Assembly: GCA_938018055.1 (NCBI GenBank)
Contig: CALIKL010000033.1
Location: 1-64,000, forward strand
Reading direction: 5' to 3'
DNA: 64,000 nucleotides
Source: an uncultured bacterium
GTDB lineage: Bacteria > Bacteroidota > Rhodothermia > Rhodothermales > UBA10348
Position 1 is the stretch's first letter; every line of letters starts with the position of its first letter. The notes beneath the pieces were generated by a model. It did no database searches. It saw only the letters and a list, made by a program, of their open reading frames with translations, and was not told where the DNA came from. Below are positions 6,102 through 15,962 of the stretch, in pieces. The position numbers were made by a program, and so were the translations under genes.

Positions 6102-8279
6102 ATGAGTCGCCACGCATCGGACTTCAACGTCCTCGCCGCTACCAAATTCACGCCCAACGGATCCAAGCCAAATCCGATGGACATCGAGTCCATCTTCGGA
6201 GAGAATACCTTCGGACTGGAAGAAATGAAGAGCCGCTTGGCTCCCGAAACGTTCGCCAGTTTGCTCGCTACCATCGACAAAGGGGAGCGCATTGATGCTG
6301 CCATTGCTGATGAAGTTGCAACAGCCATGAAAGAGTGGGCCATCGAACGCGGTGCTTCCCACTTCACGCACTGGTTTCAGCCGCTGACAGGAAGCACGGC
6401 AGAAAAGCACGACTCCTTCATCACGCCGAACAAGGGGGGTGGAGTCGTCGCCAAGTTCTCCGGCAAGGAACTGATCCAGGGCGAGCCGGATGCATCTTCT
6501 TTCCCCTCGGGTGGTCTGCGCGCCACGTTTGAAGCCCGTGGCTATACGGCTTGGGACCCGACCTCTCCGGCTTTCATCATTGAGAACAAGAACGGGTCAT
6601 ACCTGGCGATTCCAACGGCTTTCGCCTCCTGGTCCGGCGAAGCGCTGGATATGAAGACGCCGGTCCTCCGCTCCATGCTGGCCATCGACAAGCAGGCTCG
6701 CCGCGTGCTGTCTCTCTTCGGGCATGATGATGTCCATAAAGTGACGTCTACCGTGGGCGTGGAGCAGGAGTACTTCTTGGTTGACGAGGAATACTACTAC
6801 CGCCGTCCCGATCTCATGACCAGCGGTCGTACCCTCATCGGGGCCAAGCCACCGAAGGGGCAGGAGCTGGACGACCACTATTTCGGATCCATTCCAGAGC
6901 GTGTACTGAGCTGCATGCTGGAGACCGAAAAGGAACTCTATCGTCTCGGCATTCCCGTCAAGACGCGTCACAATGAAGTGGCTCCGAGCCAGTACGAGAT
7001 CGCGCCAATCTTTGAGAACACAAATGTCGCGTGTGACCACCAGCAGCTTCTGATGATCACGCTGCAGCGATTTGCCCGCAAGTATGGCCTGGTTTGCCTG
7101 CTCCACGAAAAGCCATTCAAGGGTGTAAATGGATCGGGCAAACACAACAACTGGTCCATTGGCACGGATACCGGCATGAACCTGCTGGAGCCGGGCGACA
7201 ACCCGCACGACAACGTGCAATTCCTTTTCTTTTGCACCGCCGTGATCAGTGCGGTGTACAAGCACCAGGATCTGCTTCGTGTGTCGGTGGCGTCTGCAGC
7301 CAACGATCACCGTCTGGGTGCCAACGAAGCACCTCCGGCCATCATTTCGGTCTTCCTGGGTGAGCAGCTTGAGGATGTTTTCAACCAGATCCAGAAAGGA
7401 GCGGCGACGGAAAGTATCCAGAGCGGCCTGATGGGTCTTGGCACACCGGTCCTTCCGGATCTGCCGCGTCACGCTGGCGATCGTAACCGCACGTCACCGT
7501 TTGCATTCACGGGCAACAAATTCGAATTCCGCGCCGTGGGTTCGAGCCAGTCAGTGTCCTTCTGCAACGTCGTTCTAAACACGATCGTGGCCGAGGCGCT
7601 CGACGGCATGTCTTCCTCGTTGGAAGCAAAGATGGAAGGCGGAGCTTCGCTGGAAGCCGCCGTGGCTGAAGTGGTCCGCGAGACCGCTTCTGCTGCATCG
7701 CCAATCATCTTTGGTGGAGACAACTACTCGGACGAGTGGCATCAGGAAGCTGAGCGTCGCGGTCTGTTGAACCTGAAAACCACGGTCGATGCGCTCGGCA
7801 CGCTCATCTCTGAAAAGAACATCAAACTGTTTGAAGCTTACGGAGTGTTGTCCGAACCTGAACTGCGCAGCCGCGAAGAGATCTGGACGGAACAGTACTT
7901 CATCAAGATCAACATCGAAGCAGAGACGACGGAGTCGATGGCCCGCACGATGGTCATGCCGGCCGCAACCCGTTACCTCAAGACGCTCGTTGACACCATC
8001 GAGCAGGGCAAGGATGTCGGTATATCGGTCAAAGGGGTCACAGAGGCAGCAAAGCACGTCGCGGCTTATGTAGATGAGCTGCAAGATGCCTTGTCTGAGC
8101 TCATCGATGCCAACAAGGATCTCGGCGGCGACAGTGTGCACGAGAAAGCGCATCACATCCTCAAGGATGTCATCCCTGCGATGAACAAGGTCCGTCATGC
8201 CTGTGATCGCCTCGAGCGCATTACGCCAGCTGATCAGTGGCCAATACCGACCTACCGGGACATCTTGTTTGTCAAGTAG
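6102..8279 (+). CDS. glnN: type III glutamine synthetase GlnN
   Basis: The enzyme makes glutamine from glutamate, ammonia and ATP in the cytosol. At 725 residues it matches GSIII enzymes (about 700-730), not the ~470-residue GSI. GSIII hallmarks are visible: [10 protein letters not shown] near residue 85, [11 protein letters not shown] for metal binding, [27 protein letters not shown] and [20 protein letters not shown] in the ATP/glutamate site. GSIII is common in Bacteroidota and cyanobacteria. An Lrp-type regulator gene lies immediately upstream. The transcript probably ends before the membrane-protein gene at 8358, which has 78 bp of leader. Confidence 0.97.
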   Translation: MSRHASDFNVLAATKFTPNGSKPNPMDIESIFGENTFGLEEMKSRLAPETFASLLATIDKGERIDAAIADEVATAMKEWAIERGASHFTHWFQPLTGSTAEKHDSFITPNKGGGVVAKFSGKELIQGEPDASSFPSGGLRATFEARGYTAWDPTSPAFIIENKNGSYLAIPTAFASWSGEALDMKTPVLRSMLAIDKQARRVLSLFGHDDVHKVTSTVGVEQEYFLVDEEYYYRRPDLMTSGRTLIGAKPPKGQELDDHYFGSIPERVLSCMLETEKELYRLGIPVKTRHNEVAPSQYEIAPIFENTNVACDHQQLLMITLQRFARKYGLVCLLHEKPFKGVNGSGKHNNWSIGTDTGMNLLEPGDNPHDNVQFLFFCTAVISAVYKHQDLLRVSVASAANDHRLGANEAPPAIISVFLGEQLEDVFNQIQKGAATESIQSGLMGLGTPVLPDLPRHAGDRNRTSPFAFTGNKFEFRAVGSSQSVSFCNVVLNTIVAEALDGMSSSLEAKMEGGASLEAAVAEVVRETASAASPIIFGGDNYSDEWHQEAERRGLLNLKTTVDALGTLISEKNIKLFEAYGVLSEPELRSREEIWTEQYFIKINIEAETTESMARTMVMPAATRYLKTLVDTIEQGKDVGISVKGVTEAAKHVAAYVDELQDALSELIDANKDLGGDSVHEKAHHILKDVIPAMNKVRHACDRLERITPADQWPIPTYRDILFVK

Positions 8280-8357
8280 GCCACACGGACTTATTAGCAT
8301 CCTTGCGAAGCGTAGAAGGCGCGGTGGTGACATCGCGCGCCTTCGTATTATCTACCC

Positions 8358-8888
8358 ATGTTGAAAACGTATTACATACCCAGAGCCGGAAGTCTGGGAC
8401 TGGCGATCCTGATCATTATCGTTCTCGGACTGCTGATCATGACGGGATGGATATTCGATCATCGGGCCGATAATCTTGTCGGTACCATCTTTGGTATGTC
8501 TGTCACCTTCGCGGTTGCGGTCCTTTTTGCCTGGTTCCTGCTTCAGCAGAATCGCTCCTCCATTATAATGGACGACGACAAGCTGACCTTGAGCGTGCCC
8601 TGGTACGGCCGGAAGGTGGCGCTCAGTGATGTGCTCATCGAACAGGCACGCGTGCTTGAGTCGGGCGACGAGGAGTGGTCGCTTCGATGGCGCACCAACG
8701 GCATTGGATTGCCGGGGTATCAGGTGGGCTGGTTTCGTACAAAAGGCGGTCATCGGGTGCTGGCTGCGCGAACCCAGGGAGACGCCGTGCTGATCCCGAC
8801 AACCAAAGGGTACTCCCTCGTGGTTTCATTGTTGGATGCGCACGAATTCGTGGAAGGGTTACCGATCCAACCTTCCGACCAGGACTGA
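8358..8888 (+). CDS. small membrane protein with PH-like domain
   Basis: The product has 176 residues. Two hydrophobic segments (about 12-31 and 40-63) are followed by a beta-rich soluble domain (IIMDDDKLTLSVPWYGRKVA, then LRWRTNGIGLPGYQVGWFRT) resembling bacterial PH-like domains; EFVEGL near the end fits the last helix. The PH-like call is from pattern only and no function is known. A strong terminator follows immediately, so the transcript ends here. Upstream is glnN, but the gap makes operon membership uncertain. Confidence 0.65.
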   Translation: MLKTYYIPRAGSLGLAILIIIVLGLLIMTGWIFDHRADNLVGTIFGMSVTFAVAVLFAWFLLQQNRSSIIMDDDKLTLSVPWYGRKVALSDVLIEQARVLESGDEEWSLRWRTNGIGLPGYQVGWFRTKGGHRVLAARTQGDAVLIPTTKGYSLVVSLLDAHEFVEGLPIQPSDQD

Positions 8889-8893
8889 AAAGA

Positions 8894-8930
8894 AAAGGGG
8901 GCGCGGCCAAATGGCCGCTCCCCCTTTTTC
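8894..8930. terminator. bidirectional rho-independent terminator
   Basis: Arms GGGGGCGCGGCCA (8897-8909) and TGGCCGCTCCCCC (8912-8924) pair with one mismatch over a tiny loop, followed by TTTTT on the plus strand and preceded by AAAA, which serves the minus strand. It lies between two convergent genes and can stop both. Confidence 0.9.
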
Positions 8931-8958
8931 GTAGTAGAGCTACGAAAGAATCGGACGC

Positions 8959-9207
8959 CTACCGAACACCAATGGTGTAGGTGCCACCGTCAGGTCCGGT
9001 GACTGATCCCCCATTGTTGATGGGGCCCAAAAGAGTAATACCGGCAGCGTGTGGCGTCGCCATGTCCGGATCGAGTCCAGCCTCTGAGCCAACCTGCTGG
9101 AGCTCCTCAATGGACAGACCAGCCGCATTGGTGCCGGATTCATCCTGGGACAGTTCAGCCGCCCTTTTCAGGATGGCACCAATTTCCTTTTCGTTGTAGA
9201 GCTTCAT
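8959..9207 (-). CDS. short protein with an N-terminal EKEI..ILKRAAEL domain
   Basis: Starting at the ATG at 9207 the product has 82 residues. Its first ~55 (YNEKEIGAILKRAAELSQ, GLSIEELQQVGSEAGLDP) resemble a small helical domain that I recall at the N-terminus of longer membrane proteins in Rhodothermia. Here it ends soon after, with a Gly-rich tail (GSVTGPDGGTYTIGV). An upstream in-frame extension to 9372 is not protein-like. It may be a stand-alone regulator or a truncated remnant. It faces the terminator at 8894-8930, and its promoter region is shared divergently with the sigma factor gene. Confidence 0.6.
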   Translation of the reverse strand: MKLYNEKEIGAILKRAAELSQDESGTNAAGLSIEELQQVGSEAGLDPDMATPHAAGITLLGPINNGGSVTGPDGGTYTIGVR

Positions 9208-9442
9208 CGCGGGGGAGGGGTCGTTGAACAAAGTATACGCAGGGACATGGTTCTGGGTGCATCGAATCGTTGATTTTGGGACCGTACCGGCTAGGTTGAA
9301 GGTCGAGTGCAACTCGATGCCTTGTGTCTCGTCTCTTCTTAGGGAGCGACCAAGTGCCCGAATCTTTGACAACGGTACTTGTCTGCAGTAGCTATCTTGC
9401 AGAATCTCTGATTCTACCCCACTACCAGCTGCACATCACCGG

Positions 9443-10054
9443 ATGGCGAAAGGCGCCAAAGACAACACGCCTTCGCAGTCGAGCGAACAGGATCGACTGC
9501 TGGTCGCCCGTGCGCTCGAGGGCGACCAGGGGGCCTATCAGGAGTTGATGGCCAAGTACCAGGGAGCCCTGTCGCGTCACGTTCAGCGGATGGTGCGTAA
9601 ACAGGGAGAAGTTGACGACCTGGTTCAGGAGTGCTTCATCAAGGCATTTTCTGCGCTGAAGTCCTATTCAACGGACTATGCGTTCTCGACGTGGCTATAC
9701 AAAATCGCCACGAATCATACGATCGACTTCTTACGAAAGAAGAAGCTGCAGACCATGTCGATCGATCGCCCGATCCAGACGAAGGACGGCGAAGTGGAGT
9801 ACGAAATTCCGGATACGTCGTATCGGCCAGATCGACACATTGTAGAGGATCAGCGCAAGGCGCTCATCCAGGAAGCCATTGAGCAGCTTCCCGAAAAGTA
9901 TCATCGCGTGATCGTGATGCGACACCAGCAGGAAAAGTCGTATGACGAAATCGCTGCCGAACTGGACCTGCCACTGGGTACTGTCAAAGCGCACATCTTC
10001 CGCGCTCGTGGCCTGCTGTATAAGTATTTGCGGGACAAGCGTCATTTGATGTAG
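9443..10054 (+). CDS. ECF-type RNA polymerase sigma factor
   Basis: The protein has 203 residues. Region 2 (about 18-95) holds DDLVQECFIKAFSALKSY and FSTWLYKIATNHTIDFLRKK; region 4 (about 140-195) holds IEQLPEKYHRVIVMRHQQ and YDEIAAELDLPLGTVKAHIF. These are the classical SigW/RpoE-like motifs. No anti-sigma factor gene is adjacent on either side, so control may be by abundance or by a distant partner. The 235-bp divergent upstream region contains TATCTTG near 9393, similar to the -7 box expected in this phylum. Confidence 0.95.
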   Translation: MAKGAKDNTPSQSSEQDRLLVARALEGDQGAYQELMAKYQGALSRHVQRMVRKQGEVDDLVQECFIKAFSALKSYSTDYAFSTWLYKIATNHTIDFLRKKKLQTMSIDRPIQTKDGEVEYEIPDTSYRPDRHIVEDQRKALIQEAIEQLPEKYHRVIVMRHQQEKSYDEIAAELDLPLGTVKAHIFRARGLLYKYLRDKRHLM

Positions 10055-10136
10055 GCGCGACATCGGTCTTCAATACAGTGATGATTCGGTGGGCATGGAG
10101 GGTATGAGTGAGGGTCGTAAGGATCGCAATCTGAGA

Positions 10137-10670
10137 TTATCCTTTCCGCAGGGTATTGAGCTTCTCCAATCCCAGCTCATTCATCAGCGCGATGTTGCGT
10201 GCCGGAATGCCCTGGACATCGGGGTGCCGCAAGGCAGCTTGCTCCACGTCTGCCTCCCGAATCAGGTGCAGCATCGGATAGGGAGAGCGGTTGGTGAAAT
10301 TGGACAGGTCGTCAGGCCGTGTGCCCGCAAACTGATAGTCTGGATGAAAACTGGCGATCTGGATGTCGCCTTCCAGTTCCTTTTCGACAAGCACCTGATC
10401 GGCCACCGCAAGGAAGTCGAGATACGCTCCAAAATCTGCCAAGGCCTTTGGATGAACGATCAGCGTGGTGCCGATGGCCGCATCATCCCGGATCGCATCC
10501 AACTCCTGCTCAAGCACAGAGGCAAGCGCCAGTGCTGAATCAGCTTCGGTGACCAGGATGCGGAGGCGATCCCGGTCCACCTCGCGCCGAGCAAACGGGC
10601 AGAGATTCAGCCCGATCACGAAAGTGTCGACCCAGTGCCGGGTTTCCGCAATGATGGTGTCTGTGCTCAT
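10137..10670 (-). CDS. DUF1415 family protein
   Basis: This 177-residue cytosolic protein is recognised as DUF1415 by TRHWVDTFVIGLNLCPFARR at its N-terminus, LIVHPKALADFGAYLDFL in the middle and FTNRSPYPMLHLIRE towards the end. The family is widespread, of full length here, and without an established function; conserved Cys and His residues (Cys23 in NLCPFA, His in ASFHPDYQF) hint at an enzyme or metal protein. It stands alone between the sigma factor and purB, transcribed leftward towards the sigma factor gene. Confidence 0.85.
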   Translation of the reverse strand: MSTDTIIAETRHWVDTFVIGLNLCPFARREVDRDRLRILVTEADSALALASVLEQELDAIRDDAAIGTTLIVHPKALADFGAYLDFLAVADQVLVEKELEGDIQIASFHPDYQFAGTRPDDLSNFTNRSPYPMLHLIREADVEQAALRHPDVQGIPARNIALMNELGLEKLNTLRKG

Positions 10671-10871
10671 CGAAGGGTCGGGTTAGAATCTCCGCAGCGC
10701 GCGGAAAGCTCCGCTCAAAGTACCAAGGGGATCACTGGGGCGACAGGATGCGGTTCAATTAGCACGTCGCATTCACTCTTCCACCCCGATTCACCGTCGG
10801 GCGGAGCAAAACAGGGTATCTTTTGGTTTCTGGACAAGCCAGCCTGATCCGAACCTCGACGCCGCATCCCG

Positions 10872-12164
10872 ATGATTGATCGTTATACCCGCCCCGAAAT
10901 GGCCGAACTCTGGAGCGAAGAAGCCCAGTTCGATGCCTGGTTGGAAGTGGAAATTGCTGCTGCCGCAGCCTGGTCCAAGCTCGGGGTCATCCCGGCCGAG
11001 GATGTCGAGAAGATTCGCGAGAAAGCGACCTTCAACATCGATCGGATCCACGAAATCGAGGAGATCACCCGGCATGATGTGGTCGCCTTCACGCGCTCCG
11101 TCAGCGAAAGTCTGGGCGATGAGCGCAAGTGGGTGCACTACGGCCTGACGAGTTCGGACGTGGTCGATACCGCTTGGTCCGTGCGCCTGAAGAAGGCCAA
11201 CGCCCTCATCCTGGAGCAAATCGATCGGATGATTGCCATTCTGGGTCGACGCGCAGACGAGCATCGCCATACACTGATGATGGGTCGCACCCACGGAGTT
11301 CACGCGGAGCCTACGACGTTTGGTGTGAAGTTAGCTCTTTATTACGACGAGATGCGCCGCAACCGGAAGCGTTTTGTTGACGCCGCTGAAGCCATGCGAG
11401 TGGGTAAGGTTTCAGGGTCTGTAGGCACATTCGCTCACCTGCCGATGGAAGTCGAACAGTACACCTGCGAATTCTTGGGTCTGGAGCCTGCTCCCGTCTC
11501 AACGCAGGTGCTGCAGCGCGATCGGCATGCCTTCTATATGGCCACCCTGGCCGTGATCGGCGGCACGTTAGAAAAAATGGCGGTCGAAGTACGCGGGCTT
11601 CAGAAATCAGAGGTTCGCGAAGTCGAGGAAGCATTCCGCAAGGGACAGAAAGGGTCCTCGTCCATGCCGCATAAGCGCAATCCGGTTACGAGTGAGAACA
11701 TCACTGGCTGCGCCCGTATGCTGCGCGGCTACATGGTAACGGCCTACGAAAACATGCCGCTCTGGCACGAGCGCGATATTTCGCACTCATCGGCCGAGCG
11801 GGTCATCCTCCCCGACGCTACAACAATCCTGCATTATGCCCTGAGCCGGTTTGCCGGGCTCATGGACAACCTGGTCGTCTTCGACAACAACATGCGCCGC
11901 AACATGCAGCGCACGTTTGGCCTCTATAACAGCCAGCGCGTGCTCAACGCGCTGATCGAGAAAGGCCTGATGCGAGAGGACGCCTACGATCGTGTGCAGC
12001 CTTGCGCGATGCAGGCCTGGGAGACCGAAGAGCAATTCAAGGACATCTGTCTGGCCAATGACGGCATCCGCGAGCACATGAGCGCGGAAGAGATCGAATC
12101 CTGCTTCGACGATGCCTATCACCTCAAGCGGGTGGACGCCATTTTGGCACGGGTCGGACTGTGA
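10872..12164 (+). CDS. purB: adenylosuccinate lyase PurB
   Basis: The enzyme cleaves SAICAR to AICAR and adenylosuccinate to AMP, two steps of purine synthesis, each releasing fumarate. The 430-residue protein has the aspartase/fumarase superfamily signature [11 protein letters not shown] (about 260-270), substrate-binding [11 protein letters not shown] (about 92-102) and the catalytic His region [14 protein letters not shown] (about 138-151). The length is normal for the Bacillus-type PurB. It begins [18 protein letters not shown], the usual N-terminus, which fixes the start. It is apparently monocistronic; the FMN riboswitch of the rib operon follows after about 85 bp. Confidence 0.97.
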   Translation: MIDRYTRPEMAELWSEEAQFDAWLEVEIAAAAAWSKLGVIPAEDVEKIREKATFNIDRIHEIEEITRHDVVAFTRSVSESLGDERKWVHYGLTSSDVVDTAWSVRLKKANALILEQIDRMIAILGRRADEHRHTLMMGRTHGVHAEPTTFGVKLALYYDEMRRNRKRFVDAAEAMRVGKVSGSVGTFAHLPMEVEQYTCEFLGLEPAPVSTQVLQRDRHAFYMATLAVIGGTLEKMAVEVRGLQKSEVREVEEAFRKGQKGSSSMPHKRNPVTSENITGCARMLRGYMVTAYENMPLWHERDISHSSAERVILPDATTILHYALSRFAGLMDNLVVFDNNMRRNMQRTFGLYNSQRVLNALIEKGLMREDAYDRVQPCAMQAWETEEQFKDICLANDGIREHMSAEEIESCFDDAYHLKRVDAILARVGL

Positions 12165-12247
12165 TGTACAGGCTTTTTCGATTCTTCGATAAGTAGCGGT
12201 AACCTTCGGGCGTCATTGGGATACAAAGGCGCTCAAGTCAAATGTTC

Positions 12248-12400
12248 ATCTTCGGGGCACGGTGAGGTCGCACGCGACCAATTCCTGACCGACGGTATGC
12301 GCCCTTTGGGTGCGAGCCCGTGACCTCCGGCGGCATTCGCCAACGGAGTTGATCTGGTGAGAGGCCAGAGCCGACGGTATAGTCCGGATGGGAGAAGATG
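12248..12400 (+). ncRNA. FMN riboswitch (RFN element)
   Basis: Conserved RFN blocks occur in order: TCTTCGGGGCACGGTGAGG at the start, CCTGACCGACGGTAT, GCGAGCCCGTGACCT, GATCTGGTGAGAGGCC and GCCGACGGTATAGTCCGGAT, closing with GGGAGAAGATG that pairs with the start. This aptamer binds flavin mononucleotide. It precedes ribD by about 100 nt, which would hold the expression platform, and should switch off the downstream riboflavin operon when FMN is plentiful. No clear poly-U terminator is seen, so translational control of ribD is plausible. Confidence 0.95.
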
Positions 12401-12496
12401 ATGCCTGTGTACGGCACGGTGCAGCGTTCATGCGTTGCGCTCCTGTCGTCGCAGCCTGTGGACATCTCCCGGTGTCTCTCGTGCCCCTGTATTGTC

Positions 12497-13609
12497 GTGA
12501 CTCACAAGGAGCACATGCAGCGGGCACTGGACCTGGCGTTTCCCATACGTGGATTCGTCAGCCCGAACCCGTGTGTCGGCGCGATCGTGGTCAAGGATGG
12601 CCGCATTGTGGCCGAAGGCGTGCATCGCAAGGCGGGTGCACCCCATGCAGAGGCAGATGCCCTTGAAAAAGCTGGAACAGACGCTCTTGACGCCACGCTG
12701 TATTGCACCCTGGAGCCCTGCAACCACCATGGACGTACGCCTCCCTGCACGGAGGCTATCATCGCGTCGGGTATCTCGGAAGTGGTGATCGCCAGTGAAG
12801 ACCCCAACCCTCACGTAGCTGGAAAGGGAGCCGAACGTCTTCGTAAGAGCGGGATTTCCGTGATCGAAGGGGTCCTTCGCGAAGACGCGGACCACATGGT
12901 CCGCGAGTTTCTTCACGTCTGTCGCGAGGGACGTCCCTGGGTTGTTTCCAAGACCGCTTCGTCGTTGGATGGGAAAGTGGCTACCGCTTCCGGGGAAAGT
13001 CGGTGGATCACCTCGCCGTCAGCGAGGCAGCACGGGCATCGCCTGCGCCATGAAGTGGATGCCGTGATCGTGGGTGCGGGTACGGTAATCGCGGATGACC
13101 CGACGCTTTCTGTACGGCTTCCGGGCGGTCCCTGGAGCCAGCCCACGCGAGTCGTCATGGACAGTGCGGGTCGATGTCATCCTGACGCCCACGTCTTCGA
13201 TCCATCTGGTGCTCCTTCTCCCGTTCTGGTAACGACTGAGGCCATATCAGCGTCCAGGAGAGCCGCCTTCGAAAAGCGAGACGTGCGCGTTGTCGTTGTC
13301 GAAGCCACTCCAGAAGGTCAGGTCCACCCTCGTGCTCTGCTGGAGGCCGTGATGAAGCTGGGAATCCAGTCTTTATTGATCGAAGGAGGACCTGCGATCA
13401 CCGGGTCTTTCCTGGAGCACGATCTGATCGACGAGGTCGTCACGTATCTCTCGCCCTCGATCATCGGAGGAAGTGGGGCAAGAGGGGCCGTTGGAGGAAG
13501 CGGTCGATTGCAGCTGGATCAGCGACTCTGGCTGGACAACGTATCGGTCGAGCGATGCGGATCGGACATCGTGGTGAGCGGACTGACCAAACGTAACTCA
13601 CATCTTTGA
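12497..13609 (+). CDS. ribD: bifunctional deaminase/reductase RibD
   Basis: The enzyme performs the second and third steps of riboflavin synthesis from the GTP cyclohydrolase II product. Residues about 1-145 form the deaminase domain with zinc motifs HAEADAL and TLYCTLEPCNHHGRTPPC; about 150-370 form the NADPH-dependent reductase (VVSKTASSLDGKVAT, LLIEGGPAITGSFLE). A GTG at 12497 gives the normal N-terminus (THKEHMQRALDLAF) and 370 residues. An in-frame ATG at 12398 would start inside the riboswitch and adds an atypical Cys-rich peptide, so it is rejected; ATG 12515, preceded by AAGGAG, is another option. First gene of ribD-ribE-ribBA-ribH. Confidence 0.93.
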   Translation: MTHKEHMQRALDLAFPIRGFVSPNPCVGAIVVKDGRIVAEGVHRKAGAPHAEADALEKAGTDALDATLYCTLEPCNHHGRTPPCTEAIIASGISEVVIASEDPNPHVAGKGAERLRKSGISVIEGVLREDADHMVREFLHVCREGRPWVVSKTASSLDGKVATASGESRWITSPSARQHGHRLRHEVDAVIVGAGTVIADDPTLSVRLPGGPWSQPTRVVMDSAGRCHPDAHVFDPSGAPSPVLVTTEAISASRRAAFEKRDVRVVVVEATPEGQVHPRALLEAVMKLGIQSLLIEGGPAITGSFLEHDLIDEVVTYLSPSIIGGSGARGAVGGSGRLQLDQRLWLDNVSVERCGSDIVVSGLTKRNSHL

Positions 13610-13615
13610 CGGATC

Positions 13616-14215
13616 ATGTTTACAGGAATCATAGAGGAAATTGGACGCGTGGTGACCTTGGCGGAGGCGCATGATGGCACCACCATGACCATCGAAGGCA
13701 CGAAGGTCATTGAAGACGTTCGGCTGGGTGACTCCATCGCCGTCAACGGCACGTGCCTGACGGTCACGGAGTTTGACGCCCAAACGTTCAAGGTGGGTCT
13801 TGCACCCGAAACGCTTAGGCGGACCAGTCTTGGGGTATTGAACCCCGGTGACCAGGTAAACCTGGAGCGGAGTATGCCGGCCAATGGGCGTTTCGGCGGT
13901 CACGTGGTTCAGGGTCATGTCGATACCACGGGACGCATTCGTCATCGAGTGAAGGATGGAGACAGCCTTGTCTTGACCATCGAACTGGATTCCGAATATC
14001 TCAAATATCTGGTTCCTAAAGGCTACGTGGCGATTGATGGGACCTCGCTGACCGTGATTGATGTGCTTGAGGATGCCTTCACCTTGATGCTCATCGCCTA
14101 CACGCAAGAACACGTCACACTGGCCGATCAACCCGTCGGATACCGACCCAACATAGAAGTCGACATTTTTGGCAAGTACATCGAGCGCCTGATGCGCGCG
14201 GAGGAGAGGGCATGA
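13616..14215 (+). CDS. ribE: riboflavin synthase, alpha subunit
   Basis: The enzyme dismutates two 6,7-dimethyl-8-ribityllumazine molecules to riboflavin. The 199-residue protein shows the duplicated lumazine-binding barrels: MFTGIIEEIGRV at the start of barrel one (1-95), then GGHVVQGHVDTTGRI opening barrel two (about 97-190), with NGTCLTV and DGTSLTV as the matching loops. The start lies 6 bp after ribD and the stop overlaps ribBA by 4 bp, so the gene sits within a coupled operon under the FMN riboswitch. Gene naming varies (ribE or ribC). Confidence 0.95.
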   Translation: MFTGIIEEIGRVVTLAEAHDGTTMTIEGTKVIEDVRLGDSIAVNGTCLTVTEFDAQTFKVGLAPETLRRTSLGVLNPGDQVNLERSMPANGRFGGHVVQGHVDTTGRIRHRVKDGDSLVLTIELDSEYLKYLVPKGYVAIDGTSLTVIDVLEDAFTLMLIAYTQEHVTLADQPVGYRPNIEVDIFGKYIERLMRAEERA

Positions 14216-15450
14216 GTCATTCCATGCAGGATGCGATTATGGCAATCAGGGCCGGCAAGCCCGTCATCATCATGGACCATCCGGAACGCGAGAATGAGGG
14301 CGACCTGGTCATGGCGGCAGAGCATGCGAGCCCCAGATGGGTGAATTTTATGGCCCGATTTGGCCGCGGACTCATTTGTGCCGCAGCGGCTCCCGAGGTA
14401 ATCGACCGACTCGACATTCCCCGCATGGTGGACGGATCAGCCGGAGGCGCCAGGCATGAAAGCCCATTCACCGTATCTGTAGAAGCCTCGCGAGGCATCA
14501 GTACTGGAATTTCGGCGGCCGACCGTTCCCGTACGCTGGCTACTCTCGCCGACCCGGCGTCCGCCCCGTCCGACATCAATGTGCCAGGCCACATCTTTCC
14601 ACTTCGAGCGCGCAGCGGCGGCCTGCGCGAGCGAAGAGGTCACACGGAAGCCTCCGTCGAGCTGATCAAGCTGGCTGGATTGAATCCCGTGGCGGCTATC
14701 TGCGAGATCATGAAGCCGGATGGCAGTATGGCCCGTCGAACTGATCTGGAGCTGTTCTCGAAACAGCACGGTCTCGTACTGATTTCCATTGACGATATCG
14801 TCCGGTATATGGCTATTGACGAACCGGTTACGTTACTCAGTGAAGCATCCGATACGGCCCTGCGCGTGCGTCGAGCAGCATCCTCCGAGCTGCCCACCGA
14901 ATATGGACGCTTTCGTGTGGTGGCCTACCATGACGATCGCGGGCGAGAGCACCTTGCATTGATTAAAGGCACGCCTGCCGAATCAGATCCTGTTCTTGTG
15001 CGGGTCCACTCGGAGTGCATGACGGGCGAAGTCTTCGGATCCCAGCGGTGCGACTGCGCCGATCAGCTTCGGCAGGCGATGGCCTCCATCGCTCAGCGAG
15101 GATCGGGTATTATTGTCTACCTGCGCCAGGAGGGGCGAGGAATCGGTTTGGTCAACAAGATCCGGGCCTATGCCCTGCAGGATGAAGGCTACGACACCGT
15201 CGACGCCAATCGAGCACTCGGTTTTTCAGACGATTTGCGCTCCTATCGCGCAGCGGCCGAGATCCTGGATGATCTGGGTATCCAGCAGGTCCGTCTGATG
15301 ACCAACAATCCGGCAAAAGTGACCGGTCTCAAGGAGGCAGGTGTACCGCACGTGGAGCGACTCCCCATGGAATTGGCATGGCGTGCGGAGAATCGGGACT
15401 ATTTGTCCACTAAACTGGATCGAATGAACCACATCGGAGAATGTGTATGA
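14212..15450 (+). CDS. ribBA: bifunctional DHBP synthase / GTP cyclohydrolase II RibBA
   Basis: The protein supplies both starting compounds of riboflavin. Residues about 1-205 form the 3,4-dihydroxy-2-butanone-4-phosphate synthase domain (DHPERENEGDLVMAAEH; GHTEASVELIKLAGL); about 210-412 form GTP cyclohydrolase II, with zinc ligands in HSECMTGEVFGSQRCDCADQ and catalytic YLRQEGRGIGL. All key residues seem present, so both activities are likely. The length of 412 fits the family. It overlaps ribE (ATGA) and ribH at its ends, and belongs to the FMN-controlled operon. Confidence 0.96.
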   Translation: MSHSMQDAIMAIRAGKPVIIMDHPERENEGDLVMAAEHASPRWVNFMARFGRGLICAAAAPEVIDRLDIPRMVDGSAGGARHESPFTVSVEASRGISTGISAADRSRTLATLADPASAPSDINVPGHIFPLRARSGGLRERRGHTEASVELIKLAGLNPVAAICEIMKPDGSMARRTDLELFSKQHGLVLISIDDIVRYMAIDEPVTLLSEASDTALRVRRAASSELPTEYGRFRVVAYHDDRGREHLALIKGTPAESDPVLVRVHSECMTGEVFGSQRCDCADQLRQAMASIAQRGSGIIVYLRQEGRGIGLVNKIRAYALQDEGYDTVDANRALGFSDDLRSYRAAAEILDDLGIQQVRLMTNNPAKVTGLKEAGVPHVERLPMELAWRAENRDYLSTKLDRMNHIGECV

Positions 15451-15962
15451 GACGTTCGTTGACATATGACGCATCTTCACTCGACGCTTCCGGAAAAAGG
15501 GTTGCCATTGTCGCTTCGCGGTTCAACGAAGAGGTCGTATCCGGGCTGCTGAAAGGAGCCCAAACGACTCTTGAACAATGCGGGGTTTCTCCGGATGACA
15601 TGCCAATGTACTGGGCACCGGGTGCGTTCGAGCTTCCGATCATTGCGCAGCGTTTGGCAGCCACCGGCAATGCGGATGCAGTCGTCTGTCTGGGCGCCGT
15701 CATCAAAGGTGACACGGCACACTTCGAGTACATTTCTGCCGAAGTAGCATCGGGATTGGCTCGCGTATCGCTCGATACGGGAGTTCCTTGCGCATTTGGT
15801 GTCCTGACCTGTTATACGCAGGAGCAGGCTGTTGCTCGATCATCCGATGATGCGCATAACAAGGGGATCGAGGCGGCTCGTGCCGCTTTGGAGACGCTGC
15901 ACGTCCTGGATCAGATCGCAGACGATTCGGTGTCAAATCCTATACTATCCGCTCGTATGTGA
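15447..15962 (+). CDS. ribH: 6,7-dimethyl-8-ribityllumazine synthase RibH
   Basis: The enzyme condenses dihydroxybutanone phosphate with the ribitylaminopyrimidine to lumazine. The 171-residue protein has VAIVASRFNEEVV, the substrate-binding APGAFELPIIAQRLA and the catalytic histidine in VIKGDTAHFEYISAE. GVLTCYTQEQAVARS departs from the usual GVLTxxTxEQAxxRA but keeps the shape. The ATG at 15447 overlaps the ribBA stop; an ATG at 15441 is a two-codon alternative. The 3' end overlaps the convergent folA gene by 23 bp with no terminator between them. Confidence 0.95.
   Translation: MRRSLTYDASSLDASGKRVAIVASRFNEEVVSGLLKGAQTTLEQCGVSPDDMPMYWAPGAFELPIIAQRLAATGNADAVVCLGAVIKGDTAHFEYISAEVASGLARVSLDTGVPCAFGVLTCYTQEQAVARSSDDAHNKGIEAARAALETLHVLDQIADDSVSNPILSARM

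Noticed and set aside
6597-7472. Long antisense open frame within glnN
   Set aside because: No domain, atypical composition (His/Arg-rich), and full overlap with an intact glnN; such shadow frames are common in GC-rich coding DNA.
12398-12496. Extended ribD start at ATG 12398
   Set aside because: It would begin within the closing stem of the FMN riboswitch and adds a Cys-rich peptide not found in RibD; the GTG at 12497 restores the family N-terminus.
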